From Legionella moravica DSM 19234 (GTDB taxonomy: Bacteria; Pseudomonadota; Gammaproteobacteria; Legionellales; Legionellaceae), in NCBI RefSeq assembly GCF_000423305.1, contig NZ_KE384001.1, forward strand, positions 113,208 to 177,207: a DNA stretch of 64,000 bases, read 5' to 3'. The translations under genes and the position numbers were made by a program. Below are positions 27,174 to 37,500 of the stretch, piece by piece. Position 1 is the stretch's first letter. Each line of letters starts with the position of its first letter. The notes beneath the pieces were generated by a model that worked only from the letters and a program-made list of their open reading frames with translations, made no database searches and was not told the origin of the DNA.

Positions 27174-28094
27174 ATGAGTTACTTCAAAACAAAAACACCT
27201 GTGTGCGAGAGTAAAAAGTGCCCTCAGCATATCAGCCTTGAGATTATTCCTCGTACTGTTGATCTGGGTGGATTTGAAGTAGGGCGAGTATTACCGTCCA
27301 GAGAAAAAAGGACAGTCGGTCCCTTCATTTTTTGGGATCAAATGGGACCCGGAGAACTGCTCACTGGCAAGGGTATTGATGTTCGTCCTCATCCTCATAT
27401 TGGTCTTGCTACTATGACTTATTTGTTCTCTGGTTCACTTGAACACAGAGATACGTTGGGAACGTATCAAGCCATTGTTCCGGGTGAGGTCAATTTGATG
27501 ACGGCAGGACGGGGAATTGCTCATTCAGAACGAACTCCGCAAAAGGATCGTCATAATCCACAGCAATTTTGGGGTGTACAATGTTGGTTGGCTTTACCGT
27601 TAAGCAAAGAAGAAATGGATCCTTCTTTTAATCATTATTCCAGAATGGTTGTTCCTGCTCATTATGACGAGAAAGACATCAGTATACGGGTAGTTGCTGG
27701 AGAATGGATGGGTTTAAAATCACCGGTGGTGACTCAATCGGATGCTTTGTTTGTTGAATGTGGGCTTCATGCTGCGCGACAAATGAGTATTTCTGGAGCT
27801 GTAGAAGAGCGGGCCATTTTTATTTTAAGCGGTGAAATAAGAATCGATAATGCAGACTATGGCAGTAATAGAATGCTCATTTTAAAACCAGGTTCTGATA
27901 TTCAAATTACTGCTATTACTAATTCCAGTTTTATCGTGCTTGGAGGAACCGCTCTGGAAGAGCCACGCTACTTATGGTGGAATTTTGTATCCAGCAATAA
28001 AGAACGAATTGAACAAGCGAAACAGGATTGGAGTAATGGTGCTTTTGGGGCGATTCCTGGAGATGACAAGGAATATATACCTTTACCCAAATAA
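27174..28094 (+). CDS. Pirin family protein
   Basis: Pirins are bicupin proteins with an N-terminal metal site; some act as quercetinase-like dioxygenases or redox sensors. The 306-residue product shows the family's N-terminal cupin: PFIFWDQMGPGEL, then DVRPHPHIGLATMTYLF (metal-binding His pair), EHRDTLGTYQAIVPGEVNLM and GRGIAHSER. The C-terminal cupin (RAIFILSGEIRIDNADYG, GSDIQITA) lacks metal ligands, as is usual. ATG 27174 is preferred because AAAGGAT lies 8-10 bp upstream; an earlier start at 27132 would add 14 residues outside the conserved region. The gene stands alone. Confidence 0.92.
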   Translation: MSYFKTKTPVCESKKCPQHISLEIIPRTVDLGGFEVGRVLPSREKRTVGPFIFWDQMGPGELLTGKGIDVRPHPHIGLATMTYLFSGSLEHRDTLGTYQAIVPGEVNLMTAGRGIAHSERTPQKDRHNPQQFWGVQCWLALPLSKEEMDPSFNHYSRMVVPAHYDEKDISIRVVAGEWMGLKSPVVTQSDALFVECGLHAARQMSISGAVEERAIFILSGEIRIDNADYGSNRMLILKPGSDIQITAITNSSFIVLGGTALEEPRYLWWNFVSSNKERIEQAKQDWSNGAFGAIPGDDKEYIPLPK

Positions 28095-28345
28095 GTGGTA
28101 CGTCTTTTAGGGGCTGGTGACAGTTTATCTATTTATCCTTGCTTCCTGTGCTTTGTTCGCGGCTATATAGGGTTCTCACTAAAATGAACCTGCTTTTAAT
28201 AAGACCATTTCAAGTCGTTTTTGTTTTCATTGACAGTATTAAAATGATGCAATTATATGGATACCAAGAATTTTGTGAAGAAAATAATATATGAATCGTA
28301 ATAAATAATGATAAATTGAGGGATTCTAATTTTATAATATTGATA

Positions 28346-28873
28346 ATGAAAAAGAACAAACTAGTGCCAGCTATCAGGATGGCTGCTTTAGAAGACGCTC
28401 AAGCAATTGCAGAAAATCATATTCGTTCTTGGCAGGAAATGTATAAAGAGTTCATTCCTGAGTCTATATTGCAGGATCTGTCCATTGAAGAACGAACGCA
28501 ACAATGGTCAGACCTTATAAAACAGAACGTTAAAGTATTAGTTATTGAGGTGCATCATAAAATTGTTGGATTTGCGAGTATTTGCGCCTTTAGAGATGCG
28601 CATGGTGATGGAGGCAAAGGTGAAATTAGTGCCATTTATTTGCATCCTGATTATTGGCGCTTGGGTTTAGGAACTCAATTATGTCTTGCCGCATTATCCG
28701 AATTATCCTCTTCTGGTTATAAAACCATTTACCTTTGGGTATTATCTGATAACCATCAAGCACGAAAGTTTTATGAATCTCTGGGCTTTCATAATACGGG
28801 GACAACCAAAATGGAAGAATTTTATGAGGGAGGCGCTTTGTTAGAGGAAGTTCTTTATATGAAAAAGCTTTAG
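28346..28873 (+). CDS. GNAT family N-acetyltransferase
   Basis: This protein of about 175 residues has the GNAT fold. It begins with IRMAALEDAQAIAENHIRSWQEMY, typical of the N-terminal helices. The acetyl-CoA loop is LHPDYWRLGLGTQLCLAAL (the Q/RxxGxG/A motif as RLGLGT), and motif B is NHQARKFYESLGF. The acceptor substrate cannot be predicted; close relatives act on amino-glycosides, small amines or protein N termini. ATG 28346 is chosen over a TTG at 28316. No good ribosome binding site is visible for it. The gene is monocistronic. Confidence 0.88.
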   Translation: MKKNKLVPAIRMAALEDAQAIAENHIRSWQEMYKEFIPESILQDLSIEERTQQWSDLIKQNVKVLVIEVHHKIVGFASICAFRDAHGDGGKGEISAIYLHPDYWRLGLGTQLCLAALSELSSSGYKTIYLWVLSDNHQARKFYESLGFHNTGTTKMEEFYEGGALLEEVLYMKKL

Positions 28874-29201
28874 TTTTGCTGGGAGTGAGCTTATGAAATG
28901 ATATTGAACCTTAATCTGTAGTGGTTAAGTCAGTACATAATGTGGTTGACATTTCACTCCATAAATAGGTGGACAACTGATGGTCCTTGAAAGGAAATGT
29001 CCATGAATAGGGGCAAAATACATTGTGAATAAATTTGGGGGAGCAGTGGTGCATCGTTACGTTAAGAATTAATTTTTTCGGTGATTATTGAATTTTTTTA
29101 ATCACTTACCGATACTGGTTTGATTTTTTTATCGCCACCATGTGTTTTTTAAGAACATTTATTGTATAATATTCGTCCTTTTCATATGTGTAGGAAACTT
29201 C
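28874..29201. other. Intergenic region with one candidate -10
   Basis: This 328-bp gap holds no convincing gene. TATAAT at 29165-29170 lies about 32 bp before the next start and could be a -10. No PmrA-like pair with correct spacing is present. The first half is unremarkable AT-rich sequence. Confidence 0.5.
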
Positions 29202-29918
29202 ATGATAAGATCAACCTCAGTTCTAAATTTTCGCAGTATTTCGTCTGAATCACAAGCAGCTTCTTCCACGCCGTCAATCGGAGAGTTAAAATTAAAACAT
29301 TCCCTTTTTATGGAAAGCCAAAAAGGCACTCCAGCGGATTTGTCTGAGGCATACAGTAAAATAAAGAAACAATTGTTTGAAAATCGCTCTGTAGAAGTGG
29401 CTCATTATGCCATAGAACAACTTAAAAAAATTTTAATTGAAGTTGAATCCACTCATAAAGACGTGTTTATCAATTCTCTAAAAGCCAAATGCAGGTATTT
29501 ATTAGCATGTTGTCTGCTTTATGCAACAGCTCATTCCGGAGAAATAGATCTGGACATCAATAAGGCAGCTCTTGGATTAATTGAAAGCGCACGCATGCTT
29601 GGATTACCTGGTTTGGAAAAAGCACAGCAAATCAGCACCGATTACTATAAAAGAGCCATGCAACTTAGTGAATACTATGGAGTATACTTAAACCGTTTAA
29701 ATACCCCATTGCCCGAATCTCCTTGGGGTTCTAGAATAGAAACACCTCTACGTAAAGTGGTTGGCGTATCGCTTTTTAATCATCAATTGGATGCAGCCAA
29801 AATCTACTTGATGGAAGAAATGCCAAAGATAATTGATGAGATGCTCTCAAACGCCATTGATTTTGATCCAAGAATGGGGAAAGACCGATATTTGTCCCCA
29901 AGATTAAATTCTAAATGA
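29202..29918 (+). CDS. Orphan helical protein, possible effector
   Basis: I do not recognise this 238-residue protein. ATG 29202 is chosen because TAGGAAAC lies just upstream; a GTG at 29142 would add a 20-residue hydrophobic stretch that could be mistaken for a signal peptide. The sequence is mainly helical: SLFMESQKGTPADLSEAYSK, VEVAHYAIEQLKKILIEVES and LKAKCRYLLACCLLYATA suggest a helical-repeat scaffold of TPR character. The C terminus, MGKDRYLSPRLNSK, is basic. No enzyme motif is seen. A terminator follows directly, so the gene is monocistronic. An effector is possible but unsupported beyond general character. Confidence 0.6.
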   Translation: MIRSTSVLNFRSISSESQAASSTPSIGELKLKHSLFMESQKGTPADLSEAYSKIKKQLFENRSVEVAHYAIEQLKKILIEVESTHKDVFINSLKAKCRYLLACCLLYATAHSGEIDLDINKAALGLIESARMLGLPGLEKAQQISTDYYKRAMQLSEYYGVYLNRLNTPLPESPWGSRIETPLRKVVGVSLFNHQLDAAKIYLMEEMPKIIDEMLSNAIDFDPRMGKDRYLSPRLNSK

Positions 29919-29943
29919 TGCTCCAATTTTTTGGGGCATTTTT
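29919..29943 (+). terminator. Rho-independent terminator
   Basis: TGCTCCAA and TTGGGGCA form an 8-bp stem with one G-T pair around a TTTT loop, followed by TTTTT. It starts within a few bases of the stop of the preceding gene. Confidence 0.75.
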
Positions 29944-30028
29944 GACGTTTGTTTCAAGAACAGAGATGATGCTTTAGCTCTAATTTGGACAGTGGATTGA
30001 TGGTGTCTGAATCGCTAAAGATCTTTCT

Positions 30029-30060
30029 GTTAATCAATCCTTAAGCTTTAATGTTTTAAA
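30029..30060 (+). promoter_or_regulatory. PmrA-like box before the small HTH gene
   Basis: GTTAAT (30029-30034) and CTTAAG (30040-30045) are direct half-sites 5 bp apart. A weaker -10 candidate, TTTAAA, sits at 30055-30060, 9 bp downstream. The layout matches the two other PmrA-like promoters of this window, with a poorer -10. The start codon is 28 bp further on. Confidence 0.55.
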
Positions 30061-30087
30061 CTAAAAAAAAGCCTAGAGGAGACTATC

Positions 30088-30330
30088 ATGTCAAACAAGA
30101 AACTTAATGAGCGTTTGAACCATGAACTGGATGAACTTGGTGTACCTGCTTTAATGACGGAGCGCGTTCAAGTATGTTCCAAACTTTTTAAACTTCCCAG
30201 GTTTAAAGTAGAGGCATTGCTAAATGGGATAATTACCTTTGATAATTATTCCATGCAAAAAATAGCTGATGAGCTTGAAGTCAGCATAGGGTGGTTGATG
30301 GGTGTTACAAAAAGTAAAACCAGACACTAA
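30088..30330 (+). CDS. Small helix-turn-helix protein (XRE/CI-like)
   Basis: This 80-residue protein is probably a DNA-binding regulator. Residues 15-75 have the five-helix layout of an XRE/lambda-repressor domain: VQVCSKLFKLPRFKVEALLNG fits helices 2-3 and MQKIADELEVSIGWLMG is the usual C-terminal helix pair of such domains, where the phrase ADELEVSxxWLxG is common. AGAGGAG lies 6-7 bp before the ATG, a strong ribosome binding site. There is no partner gene, so a toxin-antitoxin role is not supported. The PmrA-like box upstream would make it a secondary regulator in that circuit (inference). Confidence 0.7.
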   Translation: MSNKKLNERLNHELDELGVPALMTERVQVCSKLFKLPRFKVEALLNGIITFDNYSMQKIADELEVSIGWLMGVTKSKTRH

Positions 30331-30364
30331 GGTCTGTTGATAGTTCATCTAGCTACCCCTGGAA

Positions 30365-30383
30365 CCCGCGCTTTTTGCGCGGG
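30365..30383. repeat. GC-rich palindrome
   Basis: CCCGCGC and GCGCGGG pair around TTTTT. It sits in a stretch (from about 30331) that resembles the GGGCTGTTGACA/CCCGCGAACAAG repeat at 51627-51798 and is probably a decayed copy. It may also end transcription between the two convergent genes, though no T-run follows. Confidence 0.5.
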
Positions 30384-30398
30384 ATCTATCTGTTCTCA

Positions 30399-31301
30399 TT
30401 AACGCTGGTGTTGGAAAAATAATTTTTTATCACCGTACTCCGATGCCAATAACGAACTTTCCAACATTAACGTGCCTATGTGGTATTCTTTGCCCTGGTA
30501 GTCACCGTATACTTCATATAGTGGGCCAAAAGGTACTTTTGATAAGGAAAGTCTGAAATCTTCACGTGAGGTTTCTGGAATGATGTTTTGTACTGTACTG
30601 GCAGGTTTGAAGAAAATACGTTCTGGATAAACTGGAATGCCATTATATCTGCCATCGCCTGTCCAGGCAGCCAAATGCCAAAGTGGCAGATTATTAGCTG
30701 GGTCACGAGCCCATTCAAATATTTTCTCTATTGCTTTTAAAGTCCAGCTTGTGGGGTGGGGTATCTGATTGGAAAATTCTTTTGCAAAATAATTCCAATT
30801 TCCCTCTTGTCCTTCAAGAAGATTCATAACCTGTAAATTTACAGAGGGATTTTGAGAGACCATGAATTTAATGGCCATGCCGGGGACATAACTGTCATCA
30901 GAGGGCGCCGCTGCCAAAGACAGTCTGGCGATACCAATTGCGCCAGTCTCGTATATTCCTGTAAATGGATGATCTGCTGCCGGTATAAAAGCAACTTTAC
31001 CTACTGATCCGTTGGCATGAATAATTTTCACGCGGCCTTTCGGGAGTTCATCGCTGGTGTAATCAAAAGTAGGTTTTAAGTTAAATAAACCATTCAGTTT
31101 TTCGAGTATTTCTGAAAAACTGTTGCCACTCAGTGGGGGCAGTGGATCCAGTTGATTGCTCAGGGTAATTTCATGCCATAGTAACTCTTGTTTTTCTCCG
31201 GCAGGCAGACTTTGGTAATTAGAAGGCAATTGAGCATATAAAGTTGAGCTTAGGCTTAAGTACAAGAGACTGCTAATAACTAAATTGAAACAACGGCGCA
31301 T
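30399..31301 (-). CDS. Secreted protein with catalase-like sequence features
   Basis: I do not recognise this 300-residue protein with certainty. A signal peptide (residues 1-23, cleaved near LYAQ) indicates export. From residue 88 the order and spacing recall the catalase fold: RVKIIHANG (His95, like the distal His in VHARG), PFTGIYETG, IARLSLA (like VRFS), PGMAIKFMV (like RGFAVKFYT), then a region ending NYFAKEFSN. The proximal haem Tyr could not be placed with confidence. It is much shorter than true catalases (about 480 residues), as are allene-oxide-synthase-like and other minimal members. A secreted haem enzyme is therefore a hypothesis. It faces the HTH gene tail to tail. Confidence 0.45.
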   Translation of the reverse strand: MRRCFNLVISSLLYLSLSSTLYAQLPSNYQSLPAGEKQELLWHEITLSNQLDPLPPLSGNSFSEILEKLNGLFNLKPTFDYTSDELPKGRVKIIHANGSVGKVAFIPAADHPFTGIYETGAIGIARLSLAAAPSDDSYVPGMAIKFMVSQNPSVNLQVMNLLEGQEGNWNYFAKEFSNQIPHPTSWTLKAIEKIFEWARDPANNLPLWHLAAWTGDGRYNGIPVYPERIFFKPASTVQNIIPETSREDFRLSLSKVPFGPLYEVYGDYQGKEYHIGTLMLESSLLASEYGDKKLFFQHQR

Positions 31302-31694
31302 TAAAACCTCTCCTTGTTAATTTTTATGACTTAGGAAAAACCCAGGGTCGAGGTCAAAGGAATTTCTAATAAATGAGTTCAGCTTAACTCAACGACTGAT
31401 TTAAAAATTCCCTTTAACGAATAGATCGGGCGTTGTTCCCAAGTCCTGATTTTGTTTAATTCCATGACAGGTTATACGAATTAGAGAATTTGATCCATAT
31501 TCAGCGTGTTAAAGATCATTTATCTTCTGGACTCTATTTAACTTCTTCACCTATCATTACCGCAAGTTCGCAGCATGACGAGTTGCAATGAATCATTCCA
31601 GATAGACAGCGCTTGAGGCTATGGTAGAGTGATTAATTCATGCAGACGACAATGATAAGTGAGAATGCAGCTAAAAGTACAATTGGAGGATAGA
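31302..31694. other. Divergent intergenic region, nothing recognised
   Basis: This 393-bp gap separates two divergently transcribed genes and should hold both promoters. I see no palindrome, repeat or small ORF with a ribosome binding site. It is AT-rich throughout. Confidence 0.5.
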
Positions 31695-32348
31695 ATGATT
31701 GATAACAACCCAAATCCAGGCGATGATGAGTTACATGAAATGGCAAATCAGTACATAAGCACAGCAAGTAAACTAATATTTCAGGATTTGCCTCACGTAA
31801 TTTCACAAATTATTGAACAAGAAATTTGGAATAAAAGATCTCATCCGTATAAAAATTTTGGCGAGTATGCGCTTGGTCAGTCGCCAGATGGGCTTGGTAT
31901 TACTAACAATGACCTGTTGTGGTTGTTGAGAGCCGCCATGAACAAAAGTAATCAACACGCTGCTCATTGGGGGGATGTACTTGGTGAAGTAGATACCAGT
32001 GTTAGAATGTTAGCAAAAGAAAAGAAGATTCCGATTCGAGAATTACATCGCGATTTGACCGAACAGGATGTTATGAGTATGCAGTTAGCTCAGGAAAATA
32101 CCATCACTTATCTACCTTCTCGTTCCAAATCAGCAGATGGTCAACTTTTGAAATTAAGAGCGAGCGATCCCGAAGCGTATGATAATGTTGTTCAAGGAAA
32201 AATGAAGCTTAAAGAAGCGATGCCTCAACCGACGCGAAAAAAACTACACCCAATTGAGTCGGTTAAAAATAAGTTTTCAAGTTTATCCAAATCAGATCGC
32301 GAAGCATTTTTAGCCTGGCTCGAGCAGGAAAGAGAGAATATGGTGTAA
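31695..32348 (+). CDS. Hypothetical protein with a phage/plasmid-type DNA-binding-like motif
   Basis: This is a 217-residue soluble protein. ATG 31695 is fixed by GGAGGA at 31685-31690; the longer frame from 31659 starts before this site. The N-terminal half is unknown. Around residues 142-170 the stretch LLKLRASDPEAYDNVVQGKM resembles a short motif (RLxxDxPExxxxVxxGEM) found at the end of many phage- and plasmid-borne regulators of unknown role. The C-terminal tail, LSKSDREAFLAWLEQE, is amphipathic. No enzyme motif is seen. It may be a remnant of a mobile element, but no such genes flank it. Confidence 0.6.
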   Translation: MIDNNPNPGDDELHEMANQYISTASKLIFQDLPHVISQIIEQEIWNKRSHPYKNFGEYALGQSPDGLGITNNDLLWLLRAAMNKSNQHAAHWGDVLGEVDTSVRMLAKEKKIPIRELHRDLTEQDVMSMQLAQENTITYLPSRSKSADGQLLKLRASDPEAYDNVVQGKMKLKEAMPQPTRKKLHPIESVKNKFSSLSKSDREAFLAWLEQERENMV

Positions 32349-32487
32349 CCTGGACTGGTTTTATGTCAGTTCAATGATTTTGCTGTTTAATGATGAAACA
32401 GGCTCAGGAACAACTGAACATCAGTTAACAAGGTACAGATAAGAGATTTCAGTTGTTCTTCTTCCTGAATGAGTATTGGTCAGGTGT

Positions 32488-33033
32488 TTAGTGATGAAAT
32501 TCTACCCAGTTACTAAAAGTATCAAGGAATTTTTGTAAATAATTTTTAGTACTTTCATTGGTAATATTATAGTGTTCATCAATCAAGTCCTCTTTATACA
32601 TGAGGTAGACTTCAGGTTGTCCCATGACGAACATATCGATTCCAACCAAAATGCTGCGCAGATGCGATTGAGCGACTGCAGTGCCTATAACTCCTGGGCT
32701 TGTACCAATGATGGCTACAGGTTTATTAGCCCAGGAATTAGCACCATAGGGTCGAGAACCCCAGTCAATGATATTTTTTAAAACTCCGGGAATGGAACGA
32801 TTATACTCCGGAGTAGCTATTAAAATTCCATCGGCATGAGCAACTTCATTTTTCAGATCAATCACTGATTGCGGTGGATTTAATTCAATATCCTGGTTAT
32901 ACAAAGGGATTTGGTGCAAATCCAGGATTTTAAACTGAAGCTTGGGGTGATTTAATTTGTCTAGCGCGAGAACGAGTTTTTTATTAAATGATTCGTTTCG
33001 TAAACTGCCTATGATTACCTTAACTGTTAACAT
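32488..33033 (-). CDS. NADPH-dependent FMN reductase
   Basis: This 181-residue flavoprotein of the ChrR/YieF/AZR type reduces quinones, chromate or azo compounds with NAD(P)H. It binds FMN through GSLRNESFNKKL near the N terminus and the loop TPEYNRSIPGVLKNIIDW, both clear family signatures. PLYNQDIE in between matches the usual PLYNxD motif. Length is normal. The start codon is ATG 33033 with AGGGAT upstream on the minus strand. It has no operon partner. A role in quinone detoxification or redox stress is likely. Confidence 0.92.
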   Translation of the reverse strand: MLTVKVIIGSLRNESFNKKLVLALDKLNHPKLQFKILDLHQIPLYNQDIELNPPQSVIDLKNEVAHADGILIATPEYNRSIPGVLKNIIDWGSRPYGANSWANKPVAIIGTSPGVIGTAVAQSHLRSILVGIDMFVMGQPEVYLMYKEDLIDEHYNITNESTKNYLQKFLDTFSNWVEFHH

Positions 33034-33116
33034 AGTGAATATCCCTATAGGTTTAAAATAAACAGTATATGCTATATTTGAAAGTTCTCAAAAGTCCCGA
33101 GGTATACTATCTCAGG

Positions 33117-33302
33117 TCAATTCACAACCAGATTTTCACCATGGATGACATTTCCTGGTTTAATAGGTTTGGATTCAGTTACTGTTCTGCTTGAAGACTC
33201 TTGGGTGCTGGGCTTTTCGACCAAAACCTGGCTGTGGGTTGACTGTTGGAAGATCATGAAAAAGCATGCGATAAACAAGATGCTGAACCGATTAATAACC
33301 AT
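33117..33302 (-). CDS. Small secreted protein, unknown
   Basis: This 61-residue ORF starts with a good signal peptide (INRFSILFIACFFMIFQQST, cleaved near THSQ) followed by a polar Ser/Thr/Lys-rich tail of about 35 residues. GGGT lies 5 bp upstream of the ATG. No family is recognised. The signal peptide and codon pattern make a real gene plausible, but it is short and could be fortuitous. Confidence 0.4.
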   Translation of the reverse strand: MVINRFSILFIACFFMIFQQSTHSQVLVEKPSTQESSSRTVTESKPIKPGNVIHGENLVVN

Positions 33303-33476
33303 ATTAATTACCCAAATAAAATAAAATTTGCACTATATTAACACAAATACGAACTGTGCGCATTAAAATTGTTCTGTTTTTTAAAGGGGATAAAATCTGT
33401 CAAGTTATGAAATTTGGGCTAATCTTAATGTATATCAGCTACAATTCATAAAAATAAAGAATTCAGAGGGAATTGA

Positions 33477-34565
33477 ATGAGCAGATTGTTAATGGTGGTG
33501 CTGGCCATATTAAGTCTATTGACTGTTTCTTGTAATAACTCAACTTCCAATGCCCCTGCTACGCCTGTTGAAGTGGATGTGGCTTTACCATTAATAAAAA
33601 AAATTGTCGAATGGGATGAGTATACAGGCCGTTTTCAGGCCATTGAAGATGTTGATATCCGATCGCGCGTTACAGGTTATTTAACTTCAATTAATTTTAA
33701 GGACGGTCAAATCGTTAAAAAAGGAGATGTATTGTTTGAGATTGATCCCAGACCGTTTCAATATGCCTTGGAGGTCGCTGTTGCTGAGGAAGATTTGGCC
33801 AAAAAACAATACGATAGGGCTTTAAAACTTAAGGCATCCAGTTTTATTTCTGCCGAGGCGATTGATCAACGCTATAAAGAGATGCAAGTAGCTACTACCC
33901 AGGTGAATGAAGCCAAATTAAATCTGGAATTTACCCATATTACTGCTCCCATAGGTGGGCGAATTAGCCGTTATTATGTCAGTGTTGGGAATCTGATCAA
34001 AATGAATGATACTATTTTAACTAAAATTATATCCCTGGATCCCATCCATTTTTATTTTGAATTCAGTCAAAATGATTTGCTTAAATACATCAGGCTGGAC
34101 AAGTCAGGGAAGCTTCCCAGGTCAGATGCTCATTCGAATACTATCATGGTCAAATTACAGGATGAAACTCAGTTTGTTCATAAAGGCAAAATGGATTTTA
34201 TCGACAACGTGGTCGATCAGGGCACTGGAACGATTCAAGGGCGTGCTCTTATTCCCAATCCTGATAACATCCTTTATCCGGGCTTTTTTGGCAGGGCACG
34301 ATTAATCAGCAGCGGTGAGTATGAGGCCATTTTGTTGCCTGATAAAGCAATCAACACCGATCAATCCAAGAACTATGTATACATTGTTGATAAACAAAAT
34401 AAGGTACAGCGTGTGTATATTGAACTCGGAGCCTTGCGTGATAGTGGTTTTTATGTGATCAAATCAGGTCTTAAAGGGAATGAACATGTTGTTATCAGCG
34501 GCATTCAACGAATTCGAGTACCTGAACAGGAAGTGAAGCCGGTTCTGATTAAATTGTCTGAATAA
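33477..34565 (+). CDS. RND efflux periplasmic adaptor (AcrA/MexA type)
   Basis: This membrane fusion protein connects an RND pump to an outer membrane channel. The 362-residue product has an N-terminal signal with a probable lipid attachment Cys19 (LTVSC), although Thr at -3 is unusual for a lipobox. DIRSRVTGYLTSINFKDGQ and the matching half-motif FTHITAPIGGRISRYYV make the lipoyl domain, with a short alpha hairpin between. The beta-barrel and C-terminal domains follow. GAGGG lies before ATG 33477. The pump gene starts 29 bp after its stop. No TolC-like gene and no repressor gene are adjacent, so the channel must be shared from elsewhere. Confidence 0.93.
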   Translation: MSRLLMVVLAILSLLTVSCNNSTSNAPATPVEVDVALPLIKKIVEWDEYTGRFQAIEDVDIRSRVTGYLTSINFKDGQIVKKGDVLFEIDPRPFQYALEVAVAEEDLAKKQYDRALKLKASSFISAEAIDQRYKEMQVATTQVNEAKLNLEFTHITAPIGGRISRYYVSVGNLIKMNDTILTKIISLDPIHFYFEFSQNDLLKYIRLDKSGKLPRSDAHSNTIMVKLQDETQFVHKGKMDFIDNVVDQGTGTIQGRALIPNPDNILYPGFFGRARLISSGEYEAILLPDKAINTDQSKNYVYIVDKQNKVQRVYIELGALRDSGFYVIKSGLKGNEHVVISGIQRIRVPEQEVKPVLIKLSE

Positions 34566-34594
34566 AAATAATCCTATATAACGGGACTCTATTA

Positions 34595-37500
34595 ATGAAA
34601 ATGCCTCATTTTTTTATAGAAAGACCGATATTTGCTTCTGTACTGTCAATTATCATCGTAATTGTCGGTTCTTTAGCCTATTTTAATTTGCCTATAGAGC
34701 AATACCCTCAAGTTGTTCCTCCCACCATTCAGGTTACTGCATCGTATCCAGGAGCTAATGCAAAAATTGTGGCAGAAACCGTAGCCACACCCATTGAGCA
34801 AGAAATGAATGGTGTAGAAAACATGCTCTATATGGATTCGCAATCAAGCGATGATGGGCAAATGCGATTGACGATTACCTTTAAAATGGGTACCAATTTG
34901 GATATGGCCCAGGTTCTTGTTCAAAACAGGGTGGCGATAGCGGAACCACGATTGCCAGAAGCGGTGCGTCGTATAGGGATTAAAACAGTAAAAAACTCTC
35001 CCGATTTATTGTTGGTTATTAATATGTACTCACTGAATAAAAAGTACGATCAAACCTATTTGGGTAATTATGCTGTACTGCAAATCAGGGATAAAATAAA
35101 ACGTATAGACGGAGTAGGTGATATTCGGTTGGTGGGTGCCAGTGAATATGCGATGCGAATTTGGCTTAATCCTGATTTGATGAATTCTTATGATTTGACC
35201 GCCAATGAGGTGATTAACGCACTGGCGTCGCAGAACGTGCAGATTGCCAGCGGTACTTTGAATAGAGCGCCGCAAAAGTCCCAGCTCGGCATTGAATATA
35301 CGATAGAAACTCAGGGACGCCTGATAAAGGCAGAACAATTCGCTCAAATCATCATTAAATCTGGAGAAAATGGTCGACTTGTCCGTTTAAAAGACATTGG
35401 CAGGGTCGAATTAGGGACACAAGAATATGCTACAAAAGGATATCTGGGAAAAAATCCAGCGATTGCATTGCCTGTTTTTCAGCGTCCGGGAACTAACGCG
35501 ATTGAGGCTGCAAATGAAATAAAGGCGACCATGCAGGAGCTGTCAAAATCATTTCCGGAAGGGGTTGTTTATGACATTGTTTACAATCCGACGAATTTTG
35601 TTGCCGAATCCATCAATGCAGTAAAACGCACAATTTATGAAGCTGTTTTATTTGTGGTTTTAGTGATTTTACTGTTTTTGCAATCCTGGCGTGCTGCGAT
35701 TATTCCAATTATTGCAATTCCAATTTCATTGATTGGCACGTTTGCTGTGATGGATGCAGTAGGTTTTTCGTTAAATTATTTAACTTTATTTGGTTTGGTT
35801 TTGGCTATTGGAATTGTTGTAGATGATGCCATTGTGGTTATTGAAAATATGGAGCGTAATATCAGTTCGGGCATGAGCCCGCGTGAAGCGGCACACAAAA
35901 CCATGTCAGAAGTAGGCTCCGCCTTGGTCGCAATTGGTTTGGTTCTGGTCTCTGTGTTTTTACCCACCTTGTTCCTGGAAGGATTGTCCGGACGATTTTA
36001 TCAGCAATTTGGCGCAACGATTTCTATTGCAACGATTATTTCCGTTTTTGTCTCTTTAACCTTAAGCCCTTCATTGGCTGCTTTATTGCTTAAATCCCAT
36101 GGAAATAATAATGAGAAATTTAATCGGGAAAAGTGGAGGAATCCCATAAGAATGAGTCTTGAGGGATTTAATCGTTTCATTGATTCCATTTCCAGGTTTT
36201 ATGGCCGATTCATCGCTAAATTAATCCATCATACCGGCAAGATGTTATCTATTTACATTCTTTTTATTTTAGTCACTGTATTATTATTTGGCTCTGTACC
36301 CAGAGGTTTTATACCCAAACAGGATCAGGGATATTTTATCGTTTCCATTCAATTACCCCCCGGAGCCTCCCTCAGCCGTACCGATGCAGTAGTCCAAGAC
36401 GCAATCAATAAAATATTAGCGATTCCCGGGATTAAAAATGCGGTTGCTTTTGCTGGATTTTCCGGGGCAACTTATATTAATTCATCAAATTCTGCTGCGA
36501 TTTTTTCAGTATTAAAACCCTTTGATGAGCGAAGAAAACTTGGATTGAGTTACAATCAGATTTTGGCTCAGTTAAGGAAGGAGCTGGGCTCGATTAAAGA
36601 TGCGTTTATTGTGGTCATTCCGCCTCCTCCTGTCCGTGGTATCGGTAATGCAGGGGGATTTAAGATGATGATTGAGGATAGGGGCGGGCGAGGTACGCAG
36701 GTATTGTATGATGCTGTAATGACCCTTGCGCAAAAAGCGAATCAGGCTAAAGCAACCACATCAGTATTTACCTTGTTTGAAAACAGCACGCCCAAAGTTT
36801 TTCTGGATTTTGATAAAGAGAAAGCCGAGCAGCTTGGAGTACCTGTTGCCCGAGTGAACGAAGCACTTGAAGTGTATCTGGGTTCGGTATTTGTTAATGA
36901 ATTTAATTATTTGGGACGAACTTATCGAGTGATTGCTCAGGCTGATGATGAATACCGTAAACGAACAGAGGATATTTATCAGATCAAAGTTCGTAATAAT
37001 CAGAATGAAATGGTTCCAATCGGCTCCCTTGCAACAATCAAGATTACAGAGAGCCCTGCGAGAATGCCTCGATACAATCTGTATCCAGCAATTGATTTAT
37101 TGGGAGACATAACACCTGGCTACAGTACAGGCGACGCTCTGGCTACGATGGAGCAATTGGCTAATGAATATTTACCGGAAGGAATTAGTTATGAGTGGAC
37201 CGACATTGCTTACCAACAAAAGACAGCTGGTAATACCGCTGTTATTGCTTTTCTCCTGGGAGTGGTTTTTGTCTATCTGGTTTTGGCTGCTCAATATGAA
37301 AGTTTGACCTTGCCTTTGGCGGTGATTCTGATTGTTCCCATGTGTTTGTTTTCTTCGATGTTAGGGATAAAAATCCTGGGGATGGAAAATAATATTATGA
37401 CTCAAATGGGGTTTATTATACTGATAGGTCTTGCTTCGAAAAATGCCATTTTGATTGTTGAATTTGCTCGTACCCTTGAACAGAATGGCGCCAGTCGATG

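Noticed and set aside
30088..30330. Toxin-antitoxin module at the small HTH gene
   Set aside because: No short partner gene lies on either side within operon distance on the same strand.
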